From contig CABHPA010000071.1 of NCBI GenBank assembly GCA_902168245.1, positions 1 to 49,776 of the forward strand: a stretch of 49,776 nt of DNA. Reading direction: 5' to 3'. This DNA comes from Candidatus Melainabacteria bacterium. GTDB lineage: Bacteria; Cyanobacteriota; Vampirovibrionia; Vampirovibrionales; Vampirovibrionaceae. Below, piece by piece: positions 8,547 to 17,353 of the stretch. The stretch's first letter is position 1, and every line of letters begins with the position of its first letter. The notes under the pieces are model-generated. The model had not been told where the DNA came from and did no database searches. It saw only the letters and a list, made by a program, of their open reading frames with translations. Made by a program: the position numbers and the translations under genes.

Positions 8547-9827
8547 ATGGAATCGTTTTTCCTTTGGCTTTTCCATCACGTCGGGCGGCCCGTATTCTGG
8601 TTCCAGCCCTGCTTTTACGCGCTCCATGGCTGGCTGGCCACGGAAATGGCCATCTGGATGCTCTTTCATCCTTACGAGGCCAAGTTCATCCCTGGCACCC
8701 ATATCCAGCTTCCCCTCACGCCGGGCATTATGCCCCGTGGGCGGGCCAATTTATCCCACAGCATCGCCGATACCGTCACCCGCACCCTGCTGACCGAAAC
8801 CGATCTGCACCAGCAGGCCGAAAAGCTGATTACCGAAGAGAACCTGGTGCGCGGCATTGAGGCGGTTCTGGATTCCATTGAGCGCGAGCTTCGTAATACG
8901 GAGCAAATCCGCAGCCTGTACCGCTACGGGGAGGAAGTCATTCCTGACCTTTTGAGCCAGTTGGCAACCGGGTTTATCGACAGGCTGGAATCCGAGCGGG
9001 GCGAAAAACTGCGTGGCCTGCTGCAACCATTGTTCACGCAAGGCTTGTCGAATGCCCGAATCGACTACCAGCAAGCGGAATTCATGACGGATCTGCTGTT
9101 CAGTACCCTGCTGACTCCGCCCTACCTGCGTAAAATGGTGACGGATGGGCTGACGGAAGGCAACATCCTGCTGATTGAACGGGGTATTTCCCAGCAGGTG
9201 GGCGGCGTAAAAGGCTTTTTGACCCGGTTTATGGGTATTGATGAAACCCTGCACAAGCTGAAAGCGTTTTTTGAGAGCCAGCCCGCCGAGGCTGAGGCCC
9301 AAATTACCGAGATGCTCGACCGCCTGGAAATTCGCGAGCGGCTGGCCGAGCGAATCAGCAACTTTTCCTTCGCCGACCTGCAAACGGAAACCCAGAACGC
9401 CGTGATTGGCTACGCCGTCGATCTGCTCAGCGAAACCCTGAGTGATCATCGCGCGGAAATCACCCAGGCCATCGCCAGTTGGAGCGGCACGGGTAGCCGC
9501 ATCATCATCAACCGGCTGCTGCAACTCAACCTGAAGCAGTGGCTGAACGAAAAAAGGCCCGATCTCAAGCGGGAACTGGCCCGCTTCCTGAACCGATATC
9601 TGCACCGGGAGTTGGAATTGATGATTGGCCGCATATTGCCCGTGCTGAATATCGGGCAAATGATTGTGGAAAAGCTGGATCAGTTTTCCAATGCCCAACT
9701 GGAAGAGATGATTTACGGCATTTGCCGCCGGGAGTTACGCTGGCTAGCCTTTCTGGGGGCGTTCCTGGGCTTCTGGATCGGCCTGTCATCCGTTCTGATG
9801 GCTTACTGGCTGCCCAGCCTCAAGTAA
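8547..9827 (+). CDS. DUF445-family membrane-anchored protein
   Basis: A 426-residue protein with an N-terminal hydrophobic segment containing AIWMLFHPYEAKF, a long helical middle (repeated SIADTVTRTLLTE..., amphipathic helices rich in Glu, Leu and Arg), and a C-terminal TM helix (about residues 400-421). The WMLFHP motif and the bracketing of a helical body by TM segments are typical of DUF445 (YheB/YjiN-like), a family with no established biochemical role. It probably forms a transcription unit with uppP. It converges with the TPR lipoprotein gene with 27 bp between stops. Confidence 0.7.
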   Translation: MESFFLWLFHHVGRPVFWFQPCFYALHGWLATEMAIWMLFHPYEAKFIPGTHIQLPLTPGIMPRGRANLSHSIADTVTRTLLTETDLHQQAEKLITEENLVRGIEAVLDSIERELRNTEQIRSLYRYGEEVIPDLLSQLATGFIDRLESERGEKLRGLLQPLFTQGLSNARIDYQQAEFMTDLLFSTLLTPPYLRKMVTDGLTEGNILLIERGISQQVGGVKGFLTRFMGIDETLHKLKAFFESQPAEAEAQITEMLDRLEIRERLAERISNFSFADLQTETQNAVIGYAVDLLSETLSDHRAEITQAIASWSGTGSRIIINRLLQLNLKQWLNEKRPDLKRELARFLNRYLHRELELMIGRILPVLNIGQMIVEKLDQFSNAQLEEMIYGICRRELRWLAFLGAFLGFWIGLSSVLMAYWLPSLK

Positions 9828-9854
9828 GAAACCCGGTTAGCCCTCGCTAATCGA

Positions 9855-10682
9855 CTAATCAGAAGAAGATTCGTTGATCAGCGCTTGTTCTTCAGCTTCC
9901 TTGGCAGCTTTACTATCGGCGGGCGGCGCTTCTTCCGGGGTTAACGTCCTGAGGGCCGGGTTCATCAGCTTCATGTTCTCAATCATTTCCTCAATCCGCT
10001 CGCGGGAAGCTGGGCTGGCGGTAAAACGCAAAGCCTGCTGACAGTCCGCAATGGCGTCCTCAAACTGCTGTAACTTGGCGTTGGCCGCGCAGGAAGCGAT
10101 TTCAAAGTTCACCTGGGTTTCCAGATCCTTGGGGGGAATATACTCAAAGCCCTTATCCAATGTTTCCAGAACCTCGTCCTGCTTGTCCAGGGCGGCCAGG
10201 CTGCCAGCCAGGTCGAAATAAGCCTGATAATTCTTGTCGTCCCGCGAAAGCGATTGCCTGAAACTTTCCACGGCGGCCTCTTGCTCGCGCTTGGCCTCTT
10301 CCGGGGTCTTTGCCTTTTGGGCCTTATAACTGTATAAAGACCCTTGCAAGTGGTAGGTCTCGGCCAGTTCGGGGGCCAGCGCCCGGGCGATGCCCAGCTC
10401 TTTCTCCGCATTGGCCTCATCGTCAGTGTATAAATACAGCCAACCCAAGTTCAGGTGGACGTTGGGATCCTTGGGAGCCTCCGATAACGCCTGGTTCAGC
10501 TCCATAAAGGCTGCCGTATAATTTCCCTGGGAAATCAGCTTTTTAGCGTGCGCCAATTCGTCTTCCGTACTGGTTCTGGAGCCGCCCTTGCAACCACTCA
10601 AGGCGAATACGGCCAGAAACCCAGAAATCAGGAGCGCCAAACACACATTTAACGGTTGTTTACGATAAAATTGCTTTGTCAT
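9855..10682 (-). CDS. TPR-repeat lipoprotein
   Basis: A 275-residue exported protein. The N-terminus has a basic stretch, a hydrophobic core and a lipobox FALSGC with Cys31 as the predicted lipidated residue, so it should be membrane-anchored. Residues about 42-235 contain tetratricopeptide-like helical hairpins (AAFMELNQALSEAPKDPNVHL, AEKELGIARALAPELAET), with later copies around FRQSLSRDDKNYQAYFD and FEDAIADCQQALRF. TPR proteins are scaffolds; no partner is visible. The C-terminus is acidic. It is divergent from rpsO, about 95 bp away. Confidence 0.8.
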   Translation of the reverse strand: MTKQFYRKQPLNVCLALLISGFLAVFALSGCKGGSRTSTEDELAHAKKLISQGNYTAAFMELNQALSEAPKDPNVHLNLGWLYLYTDDEANAEKELGIARALAPELAETYHLQGSLYSYKAQKAKTPEEAKREQEAAVESFRQSLSRDDKNYQAYFDLAGSLAALDKQDEVLETLDKGFEYIPPKDLETQVNFEIASCAANAKLQQFEDAIADCQQALRFTASPASRERIEEMIENMKLMNPALRTLTPEEAPPADSKAAKEAEEQALINESSSD

Positions 10683-10695
10683 TTCGCGGGTGCTA

Positions 10696-10723
10696 TTGTA
10701 ATTTTTCTATCACCGTACATAAT
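10696..10723 (+). promoter_or_regulatory. Promoter for rpsO
   Basis: TTGTAA (10696-10701), a 16-base spacer, then CATAAT (10718-10723). The predicted start near 10730 leaves a leader of about 47 bases before the rpsO ATG. Confidence 0.6.
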
Positions 10724-10776
10724 AAGACGCATCCCAGTAGAAGTAAAACTTAATTCAAAAGGCGATGAGATAAAAC

Positions 10777-11049
10777 ATGGCGCTGACAAAAGATACCAAA
10801 AAAGAAATCATGACCGCTCACGCACAGAGCACCAATGATACTGGCAGCACCCAGGTGCAAGTTGCCATGCTCACCAAGCGGATCAACGATCTGACCGAGC
10901 ATCTTAAAATCAACAAAAAAGACTTTGCTTGCCGCCGCGGGCTGATGATTCTCGTCGGCAGACGGCGCCGGTTGCTCAACTACTTCAGAAAGTCCAATAC
11001 GCCTGAAGCTTACAAAGAGCTGATTACCAAACTGGGTCTTCGCAAGTAA
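10777..11049 (+). CDS. rpsO: 30S ribosomal protein S15
   Basis: A 90-residue primary rRNA-binding protein of the small subunit. The family blocks TGSTQVQVAMLTKRINDLTEHL, KKDFACRRGL and the basic VGRRRRLLNY are present and the length is normal. It is followed by its own terminator and then pnp, the widespread rpsO-pnp order. Confidence 0.98.
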   Translation: MALTKDTKKEIMTAHAQSTNDTGSTQVQVAMLTKRINDLTEHLKINKKDFACRRGLMILVGRRRRLLNYFRKSNTPEAYKELITKLGLRK

Positions 11050-11060
11050 AAAAGCCAAGA

Positions 11061-11083
11061 AACGGGCCTCGTGCCCGTTTTTT
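11061..11083 (+). terminator. Rho-independent terminator after rpsO
   Basis: A 7-bp stem AACGGGC/GCCCGTT with a 5-base loop is followed directly by a T tract. It should separate rpsO transcription from pnp, at least partly. Confidence 0.85.
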
Positions 11084-11178
11084 CGTTTTGCGGGTTTACC
11101 GGATTTTCTCCATATCATTCGCAGAGGGGCCAGCATGGAAGCCGGAAACAGGAAAGAGACAAGGTTTCCGGGTGCCGG

Positions 11179-11208
11179 TTGAGCATTTGCCCGAGGCGAT
11201 CCTATAAT
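11179..11208 (+). promoter_or_regulatory. Promoter for pnp
   Basis: TTGAGC (11179-11184), an 18-base spacer, and a perfect TATAAT (11203-11208). The leader to the pnp ATG would be about 47 bases, so pnp does not depend on read-through from rpsO. Confidence 0.75.
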
Positions 11209-11261
11209 TAAATTTGCTCGATTGAAATTGAAAAGCACGAAGTAGAAAGAAGAAATTCATC

Positions 11262-13451
11262 ATGAACGAACAAATCCTTTTTCCAAACATCCAGACCAAA
11301 ACATTCAAGATTGGGGACAAAGAGGTTCATTTAGAAACAGGGAGATTGGCGAAAGCGGCAAGCGGATCGGTTCTTGTTCGTTGTGGTGACACCGCCCTCC
11401 TGGTAACGGCGACAGGCAGCGAAAAGCCTCGTCCCGGCATCGACTTCTTCCCGTTGCTGGTTGATTTCGAAGAAAAAATGTACTCCGTGGGCCGTTTGCC
11501 TGGCGGCTACCTGAAGCGGGAAGGCAAGCCTTCCGACAAAGCGACCCTGACTTCGCGCCTGATTGACCGCCCGATTCGCCCGCTGTGGCCGGACGGTTAC
11601 CGCAACGACGTGCAGATCGTGGCGATTCCTCTCAGCCTGGATGGCACCATTCAGCCTGATGTACTGGCTATTTTCGGCGCTTCCATGGCGCTGGAACTGT
11701 CTGGCCTCCCGTTCAGCGGCCCGGTTGGCGGCGTTCGTGTAGCCAAAAGCAAGTCCGGTCAATTCATTGTGAACCCGACCTTCCAGCAAACCGAAGAAAG
11801 CGATTTGGACTTGGTTGTGGCTGGCACCGAAGATTCCATCATGATGGTGGAAGCGGGCGCCAACTTCGTTTCCGAGGATGAATTGCTGAAGGCTTTGGCG
11901 TTTGCGCATGACCACATTAAAGAACAGGTGAAGGTTCAGAAAGAATTCACAGCCCAATGCGGCATTGAGAAAAAACCGTTCATTTTCGCGTTGGAAGCGG
12001 ACATTAAAAAAGTACAGGCTTTCGTGGAAGAAACCGCCGAAAAAGAGATTTTCGAGGCATATCACGAGTTCGATCGCAACCGCCGCAAGGAATTGCTGGA
12101 AGCCGCCAAGGAAAAAGTAAAAGCGGCGCTGGAAGCCAAGCCGGAAGATGATGCGGTTAAAGCGTTCCTGGCCGCACAGCCTTTGGATTATCTGGGCGAA
12201 GCCTTTAAAAAGACCGAAAAGCGCATTATGCGCACCATGATTACCGAGGAAGGCGTACGCGCCGATGGCCGCCGGGCGGAAGACATTCGCCCGATCAACT
12301 GCCAGGCCGGTATTATTCCCCGTGTTCATGGCAGCGGTTTGTTCACCCGTGGCAACACCCAGGCGTTGTCCGTTGCAACCTTGGGTTCACCAGGCGAAGC
12401 ACAACGTTTAGACGGTGTGGATCCGGCAACCGAAAAACGCTGGATGCACCACTATACTTTCCCTGGCTATTCAGTGGGCGAAGTAAAGCCCATGCGCGGC
12501 GCCGGTCGCCGGGAGATCGGCCACGGCGCGCTGGTTGAACGCGGCATTGCCCCTGTTCTACCGAGCAAGGAAGAATTCGGCTACACCATCCGCGTGAACT
12601 CCGACATTCTGGAATCCAACGGCTCCACCAGCATGGCATCCACCTGCGGCTCTACACTGGCGTTGATGGATGCGGGCGTTCCCATTAAAGCCCCGGTCGG
12701 CGGGATTGCAATGGGCCTGATCAAGGAAGGCGGCAAGTTCGTGGTGCTTTCCGACATTCAGGGCGTTGAAGACTTCCTGGGCGATATGGACTTTAAAGTG
12801 GTGGGTACCCGCGATGGCGTTACCGCGCTGCAAATGGACATTAAAATCCAGGGCATTTCTCTGGAGATTATGAAAGTGGCCTTGGAACAAGCCCAAAAAG
12901 GTCGCCTGTTCATCCTGGATCGCATTGCCGACGTGCTGGCCGAGCCGCGGGCGGAGCTGTCGCCTTGGGCGCCGCGCATTATCACGCTCACCATCGACAA
13001 AGACCAGATTGGCACGGTCATTGGGCCTGGCGGCAAGATGATCCGCTCCATTATTGATGAAACCGGAGCGACCATCGACATCGAAGATAGCGGCTTGGTA
13101 ACAATCACCTCCGTTGACGGCGAAGGCGCAACACGGGCCAAGGATATCATCGAGCGGCTGACCCGCAAGATTGAGCGCGGCATGGTGGTGATGGGCAAGG
13201 TCGTCCGCACCATTCCCATCGGCGCGTTCGTGGAACTGTTCCCCGGCAAGGACGGCATGGTTCACATTTCTCAACTGGCCAACCGACGCGTACAAACCGT
13301 CGAGGAAGTCCTCAAGGTTGGTGATGAAGTGCTGGTCAAGGTCGTTGACATTGACGAGCGCGGCCGGATTAACCTGACCATCAAGGGCGTCAGCGATGAA
13401 GAACGCGCCCAGCACGGTCTGGAGCCGTTGCAGGCAGTGACCAGCAACTAG
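11262..13451 (+). CDS. pnp: Polyribonucleotide nucleotidyltransferase (PNPase)
   Basis: PNPase degrades RNA 3' to 5' by phosphorolysis and can add tails. At 729 residues it has the full plan: a first RNase PH domain (residues ~12-150), a helical linker, a second RNase PH domain with GRRADDIRPI-like GRRAEDIRPI and FTRGNTQAL blocks, a KH domain (GTVIGPGGKMIRSIIDETGA), and a C-terminal S1 domain (GMVVMGKVVRTIPIGAFVEL, DGMVHISQLA). The active-site region STCGSTLALMDAGVPI is intact. The ATG is preceded by GAAAGAAGA. The next gene begins 20 bp after its stop. Confidence 0.98.
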   Translation: MNEQILFPNIQTKTFKIGDKEVHLETGRLAKAASGSVLVRCGDTALLVTATGSEKPRPGIDFFPLLVDFEEKMYSVGRLPGGYLKREGKPSDKATLTSRLIDRPIRPLWPDGYRNDVQIVAIPLSLDGTIQPDVLAIFGASMALELSGLPFSGPVGGVRVAKSKSGQFIVNPTFQQTEESDLDLVVAGTEDSIMMVEAGANFVSEDELLKALAFAHDHIKEQVKVQKEFTAQCGIEKKPFIFALEADIKKVQAFVEETAEKEIFEAYHEFDRNRRKELLEAAKEKVKAALEAKPEDDAVKAFLAAQPLDYLGEAFKKTEKRIMRTMITEEGVRADGRRAEDIRPINCQAGIIPRVHGSGLFTRGNTQALSVATLGSPGEAQRLDGVDPATEKRWMHHYTFPGYSVGEVKPMRGAGRREIGHGALVERGIAPVLPSKEEFGYTIRVNSDILESNGSTSMASTCGSTLALMDAGVPIKAPVGGIAMGLIKEGGKFVVLSDIQGVEDFLGDMDFKVVGTRDGVTALQMDIKIQGISLEIMKVALEQAQKGRLFILDRIADVLAEPRAELSPWAPRIITLTIDKDQIGTVIGPGGKMIRSIIDETGATIDIEDSGLVTITSVDGEGATRAKDIIERLTRKIERGMVVMGKVVRTIPIGAFVELFPGKDGMVHISQLANRRVQTVEEVLKVGDEVLVKVVDIDERGRINLTIKGVSDEERAQHGLEPLQAVTSN

Positions 13452-13471
13452 TCGACCGTCAGCCACGATCA

Positions 13472-14872
13472 GTGACGCCACTGGTTCAAGCTCTTTTGGA
13501 TTATGACCGGTTACGGCGCAGGCGCTTTCATGTGCCTGCGCATGCCGGTCATAGCCTTTTATTGCCGGGAGTGGATCTGGCGCGAGACCCTTACCGCTAT
13601 GATTTGACGGAACTGGAAGGGCTGGATGTGCTATCCGAGCCTTCCGAGTGCCTATTGGAGTCGCAAGCGGGAGTCGCACAACAGTTCGGGGTGGGGTACA
13701 GTTATTTTCTGGTGAATGGGGCTTCGGTTGGGCTGATTGCGGCGCTCCTGGCCGCCATTAAACCGGGGGAGAAGGTTTTATTACCCCGCAACGTACACCG
13801 TTCCGTGCTAAGCGGACTGATTTTATCCGGCGCACAGCCGGTGTGGTTCCTGCCGGAACGCTTGCCGGAGTGGGGCTTATGGGGCGCCGTAAGCCTGGAA
13901 AACTTGACAACGCAACTGCATCGCCATCCGGATGTCCGCGCGGTGTGCATCACCTCCCCTACTTATGAGGGAATCGGCAGCGATGTGCAGGAGCTGTCAG
14001 CGCTTTGTCGCGCTCAGGGCATCACCTTAATAGTGGATGAGGCGCACGGCAGCCTATGGCCGTTCACGGAACAACTACCGGCCTCCGCTTGTGGGTTTGA
14101 GTGCGATGCGGTGATTCACTCCATGCATAAAAGCGGCGGCAGCCTGACCCAAAGCGCGCTAGCACATTTACCAAAAGGCTCTCGCATTGCGCCGGATGTC
14201 TTTCAGCAGGCACTGAACGCCTTGCAAACCACCAGCCCGTCCTATCTGCTGATGGCAAGCCTGGAAGCGAGTGTGGCGTTCCTGTCATCAGCGCAGGGAC
14301 AATCCCGCATTCAGGGCTTAATGGAAAAAAACCACGCATTACGGCGTCATCTGGCTGAAACGTTGCAAACCTTCCGGCTATTCCAACCTGCGGAGGATTG
14401 GCTCGGCTTTTGGGATCCGTGCAAGCTGTATTTCAGGCATTCCAGCCTGCCGGGTGAAGAATGGGGCGCCTATATCGAATCGGAGCGGCAAATTGCTTAC
14501 GAATCCGCCTCCCCGGAGGGAGTGCTGTACCTAGCCAACTTGGGACTGGAAGCGGAAGATTTTGAGGCGTTTCGGCAAGTATTGCAAGAAGAGGACAAAT
14601 GGTTGGCGGCGGCTGGTGCGACGGACAGCATGGCTCAAGCCGGGTTGGAATTGCCAAACCCGTCCGTACTGGTTCCGGAAATGGCTCTGCTGCCCCGCGA
14701 AGCGTTTTTCTGCAATGGGGAACGGGTTAGCCTAACGCAGGCTCTGGGACGGGTGGCAAAAGAGACCATCGTCCATTGCCCGCCCGGTATTCCGGTGTTA
14801 TTCCCTGGCGAGCGGATTCAGGAAGCCCATTTAGCCTTTTTGCCGGAAGAGGGCGTACTGGTCATTCGCTAG
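13472..14872 (+). CDS. Orn/Lys/Arg decarboxylase family PLP enzyme
   Basis: A 466-residue fold-type I PLP enzyme. The N-terminal RFHVPAHAGH and YDLTELEGLDVL blocks, the VNGASVG motif, the cofactor aspartate in VDEAHGS (Asp189) and the Schiff-base lysine in HSMHKSGGSLTQ (Lys220) identify the family that includes biosynthetic arginine (SpeA-type) and lysine or ornithine decarboxylases. The C-terminal HCPPGIPVLFPGE is also characteristic. Which amino acid it uses cannot be read from the sequence; arginine to agmatine for polyamines is the likeliest guess. The start is GTG at 13472 with no clear ribosome-binding site, which suggests translation coupled to pnp. Confidence 0.85.
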   Translation: MTPLVQALLDYDRLRRRRFHVPAHAGHSLLLPGVDLARDPYRYDLTELEGLDVLSEPSECLLESQAGVAQQFGVGYSYFLVNGASVGLIAALLAAIKPGEKVLLPRNVHRSVLSGLILSGAQPVWFLPERLPEWGLWGAVSLENLTTQLHRHPDVRAVCITSPTYEGIGSDVQELSALCRAQGITLIVDEAHGSLWPFTEQLPASACGFECDAVIHSMHKSGGSLTQSALAHLPKGSRIAPDVFQQALNALQTTSPSYLLMASLEASVAFLSSAQGQSRIQGLMEKNHALRRHLAETLQTFRLFQPAEDWLGFWDPCKLYFRHSSLPGEEWGAYIESERQIAYESASPEGVLYLANLGLEAEDFEAFRQVLQEEDKWLAAAGATDSMAQAGLELPNPSVLVPEMALLPREAFFCNGERVSLTQALGRVAKETIVHCPPGIPVLFPGERIQEAHLAFLPEEGVLVIR

Positions 14873-14899
14873 GCGAGCGTTTTGGTAAGTGATGAAACC

Positions 14900-15355
14900 C
14901 TAGTTGTTCTGACTGGAAGATGAGCGACCCGGCATCATTTTTTGCAACTGGCTGCGCTGCACAGGGGTCAGCATATCGCGTTTTTTAAGGAATGTATCCA
15001 TGGATTCGTTCATCAGGTACATTTTATTGGTGGTAATGCGAGTCTGAAGTTGCCGGATGCGTTGGGTGTCGCCGGTAGGAAGCAGGATTTTCAGCTCGGC
15101 CATATCTTTTTCGATTTGGGCGTTTACTTCCTGATGGGTCTTTTCCCAGCTATTTTCCAGGCGATTAATCTGGTTTTCCTGCTGCGGGCTAAGGTTCAGG
15201 TTGTCCCAATTCAAATCCCTGGCTAGCGCGGGAATGGCAGGAATCGAGATTAAAGTAATGGAGTACAGGATGACGCGGGCAAAAAGCCGACTTTTTATAG
15301 ACATCTTGGCATTCATGGTTTTGGCTGCCTGCCGGGGAAAAACCTTAAAATTCAC
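14900..15355 (-). CDS. Spy/CpxP-like periplasmic protein
   Basis: A 151-residue exported protein. A signal peptide is visible (hydrophobic stretch ending PAIPALA-RD; if translation starts at one of the internal Met codons at 15316 or 15304 the signal is of standard length). The mature part is all-helical and carries two LTxxQ-type motifs, LNLSPQQENQINRL and LTPVQRSQLQKM, as in the Spy/CpxP/zinc-resistance family of ATP-independent periplasmic chaperones and stress sensors. It is the last gene of the sigma/anti-sigma cluster, 31 bp after the anti-sigma gene, so it is probably an output or feedback component of that system. The function is inferred from family and context. Confidence 0.65.
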   Translation of the reverse strand: MNFKVFPRQAAKTMNAKMSIKSRLFARVILYSITLISIPAIPALARDLNWDNLNLSPQQENQINRLENSWEKTHQEVNAQIEKDMAELKILLPTGDTQRIRQLQTRITTNKMYLMNESMDTFLKKRDMLTPVQRSQLQKMMPGRSSSSQNN

Positions 15356-15386
15356 GTTATCACACCCTTATATGCATCCTTACTGG

Positions 15387-16634
15387 CTACTTTCCAATAA
15401 TATTGGAGATATCCTCTTCCGGCATCTGCTCATTCAGCGCCTTGAAAAGGTATTCTTCCGAAGATGGGGTTCTTTCATTGGGATCTACGGCGCTTTCCTC
15501 ACCGGCTGCCGCTCCGGAACGGGCCGCTATTTTGGGGGACGGCTCCAATACTGGCTTTAAAGGCCGGGGCAATGAGGCTCGCGAATCCATCACGGCAGAC
15601 ACATCCAGGGCATCGCCGTCTTGCTGAGGGGAACTGAAGCGCATGGACTGGCGGCCCAGCGAACCTACCGGCACAGAGGCCAGTTCGTTGGCGCTGGCGG
15701 CGTTTGCAGAGGGCGAAGCTTGACCGGCAGGCGTCATCCGCAAGCCAGAGAAAGCCAGAAAGACCACAAACACGGCGGCAGCCGCAGGCACAGCAATTCT
15801 AAGAATATTTTTCAGGCGCTTTTGCCGATCAAAAGGAACCACGATGCCGCCCTCTTGCGGGCTTTTTTGCAGTATCGGCTCCAGATAGGGCCACACATCG
15901 GGGGCTTGGGCCTGTAACTGCTGGCTAATCGACTGAATCCATTCCGAGATACGGGTAAAATGGCTCAAAGCCAAGCGAGATTGCGGCTGGCTTTCAATCA
16001 GGCGATTGGCCTCAATGGTTTCACGGGGCGTCAACTCCTGGTCGGCATAGGCGGAAATCATTTCCAATTCAGGATTTAGCGTGGCGTCTTCCGCTAGAAT
16101 GGCTGAACCCAAGGCGGCATTGGTATCGGCGGCCAATGCGGCCATGACTTGCGCGGTTAAATCAATGGCGCAATTTTCTTCCTGCCGGTAGCCAAATTGG
16201 CGAATGGCGTCGGACACGTGGCCCAGTTCCGCCAGAACCCGGTTAGCCTCGGCATTCTGGTAAAGCTGCGCCTCAAAGGCTTTCAGGGCCAGGTCATCGG
16301 CTGCAATTTCCCCGTCGTAATAAGCGGAAATAAATTCTGCGTCATAGTCTCCTGGCGCGGTCTGTTGATCCGCTTCCAGTTGCCCGGCAATATTTTTCCA
16401 TACCAGGTCGCTAATTTTGTTATAGCGCAGCGTCGGCTCTTCCAGCGCGTTTTCCATTGAATTTTGAACCAGGCCGCGAGCCGCCTGCAATTGGATTAAT
16501 TCTTCCTTGTAATGGGGAAACTGTTCCATGAGCGTGTCCAGTTCCACCATGCGCTCAGGCTGCAAGGCGCCGTCCAGGTATTGGGACAGTAAAATCCGGA
16601 TTTCCGCTATAGAATACGGGGGAGTTTCCTGCAT
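15387..16634 (-). CDS. Membrane-bound anti-sigma-like protein with three tandem modules
   Basis: A 415-residue single-pass protein encoded directly after an ECF sigma gene (43-bp gap). Three similar helical modules can be aligned by eye at residues about 12-56 (LSQYLDGALQPERMVELDTL), 101-149 (ISAYYDGEIAADDLALKAFE) and 192-240 (ISAYADQELTPRETIEANRL). Each is followed by a short helix of the type SDLVWKNIAGQL, IDLTAQVMAAL or PDVWPYLEPIL. The pattern is that of zf-HC2/RseA-like anti-sigma domains, but the His and two Cys zinc ligands are absent; the only Cys in this region is residue 155. A TM helix lies at about 277-298, then a Ser/Pro/Ala-rich periplasmic tail of about 115 residues. It probably sequesters the neighbouring sigma factor at the inner membrane. 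Confidence 0.7.
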   Translation of the reverse strand: MQETPPYSIAEIRILLSQYLDGALQPERMVELDTLMEQFPHYKEELIQLQAARGLVQNSMENALEEPTLRYNKISDLVWKNIAGQLEADQQTAPGDYDAEFISAYYDGEIAADDLALKAFEAQLYQNAEANRVLAELGHVSDAIRQFGYRQEENCAIDLTAQVMAALAADTNAALGSAILAEDATLNPELEMISAYADQELTPRETIEANRLIESQPQSRLALSHFTRISEWIQSISQQLQAQAPDVWPYLEPILQKSPQEGGIVVPFDRQKRLKNILRIAVPAAAAVFVVFLAFSGLRMTPAGQASPSANAASANELASVPVGSLGRQSMRFSSPQQDGDALDVSAVMDSRASLPRPLKPVLEPSPKIAARSGAAAGEESAVDPNERTPSSEEYLFKALNEQMPEEDISNIIGK

Positions 16635-16676
16635 CAGGTCAACTTCCTATCACACATTTAACCAAGTTCAGTTTGC

Positions 16677-17297
16677 CTAGATTTCCTTGAGGTAGGGTTC
16701 CAATACCTCTTGGAGTTTCAGGCGGGCACGCGCCAGTCTGGATTTGACCGTGCCGATGTTTGTTTCGGTCAGGCTCGCAATTTCTTCGTAACTGAGCCCT
16801 TGTATTTCTCTCAGGACGATGATGGTTCGAAACTGTTCCGGCAAATTCTGAATTGCCAACTGAATCTTGCGATCCAACTCGGAATTGAGCGCCATTTTAT
16901 CCGGCATATCGCTGGAATCAGGGATATCACGGGCAGGGCTTTGTTCATCGTCGCTTTCATAAACCGGCTCATCCAGCGAAATGGTTTTCAACTGACGCGG
17001 CGCTTTGCGTAACTCGTCGTAAAAAAGATTTGTGATAATCCGGTTCAGCCAGTATTTGAACGTCTTGGGATTCCGCAACGATTTAATGGAACGACACATT
17101 CGCAATAGCACTTCCTGGGTGAGGTCGGTGATGTCGTTGCGTTCCGGGGCCAACTGGTACAGTGTTACGTACACCAGCTTCTGGTAACGGGAAACCAGCT
17201 CTTCCAGCGCGTTCATCTGATCGACCTGGGCTTTCAGCACCAGCTCCTCAGTGGAAAGAGCCCTTAAATCCTCTTTTGTCTGGCTTTTGGAGGACAT
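16677..17297 (-). CDS. ECF-type RNA polymerase sigma factor
   Basis: A 206-residue sigma-70 family regulator. Region 2 is YQKLVYVTLYQLAPERNDITDLTQEVLLRM followed by a -10-recognising FKYWLNRIITNLFYDELRK segment (split here only for length). Region 4 is the HTH LPEQFRTIIVLREIQGLSYE with EIASLTETNIGTVKSRLARA. Regions 1 and 3 are missing, as in ECF factors such as RpoE/SigW. An acidic linker of about 30 residues (DEPVYESDDEQSPARD) separates the domains. Its anti-sigma partner is encoded next, and a PilZ gene lies 56 bp upstream in the same direction. Upstream of the ATG there is a TGnTACAAT extended -10 and a GAAAC element, but I cannot tell which polymerase form uses them. Confidence 0.9.
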   Translation of the reverse strand: MSSKSQTKEDLRALSTEELVLKAQVDQMNALEELVSRYQKLVYVTLYQLAPERNDITDLTQEVLLRMCRSIKSLRNPKTFKYWLNRIITNLFYDELRKAPRQLKTISLDEPVYESDDEQSPARDIPDSSDMPDKMALNSELDRKIQLAIQNLPEQFRTIIVLREIQGLSYEEIASLTETNIGTVKSRLARARLKLQEVLEPYLKEI

Positions 17298-17353
17298 ATC
17301 CGCTTTGTTTCCGTAATCCCCAATGACATTGGCTTATTGTAGCACACAGGGAA

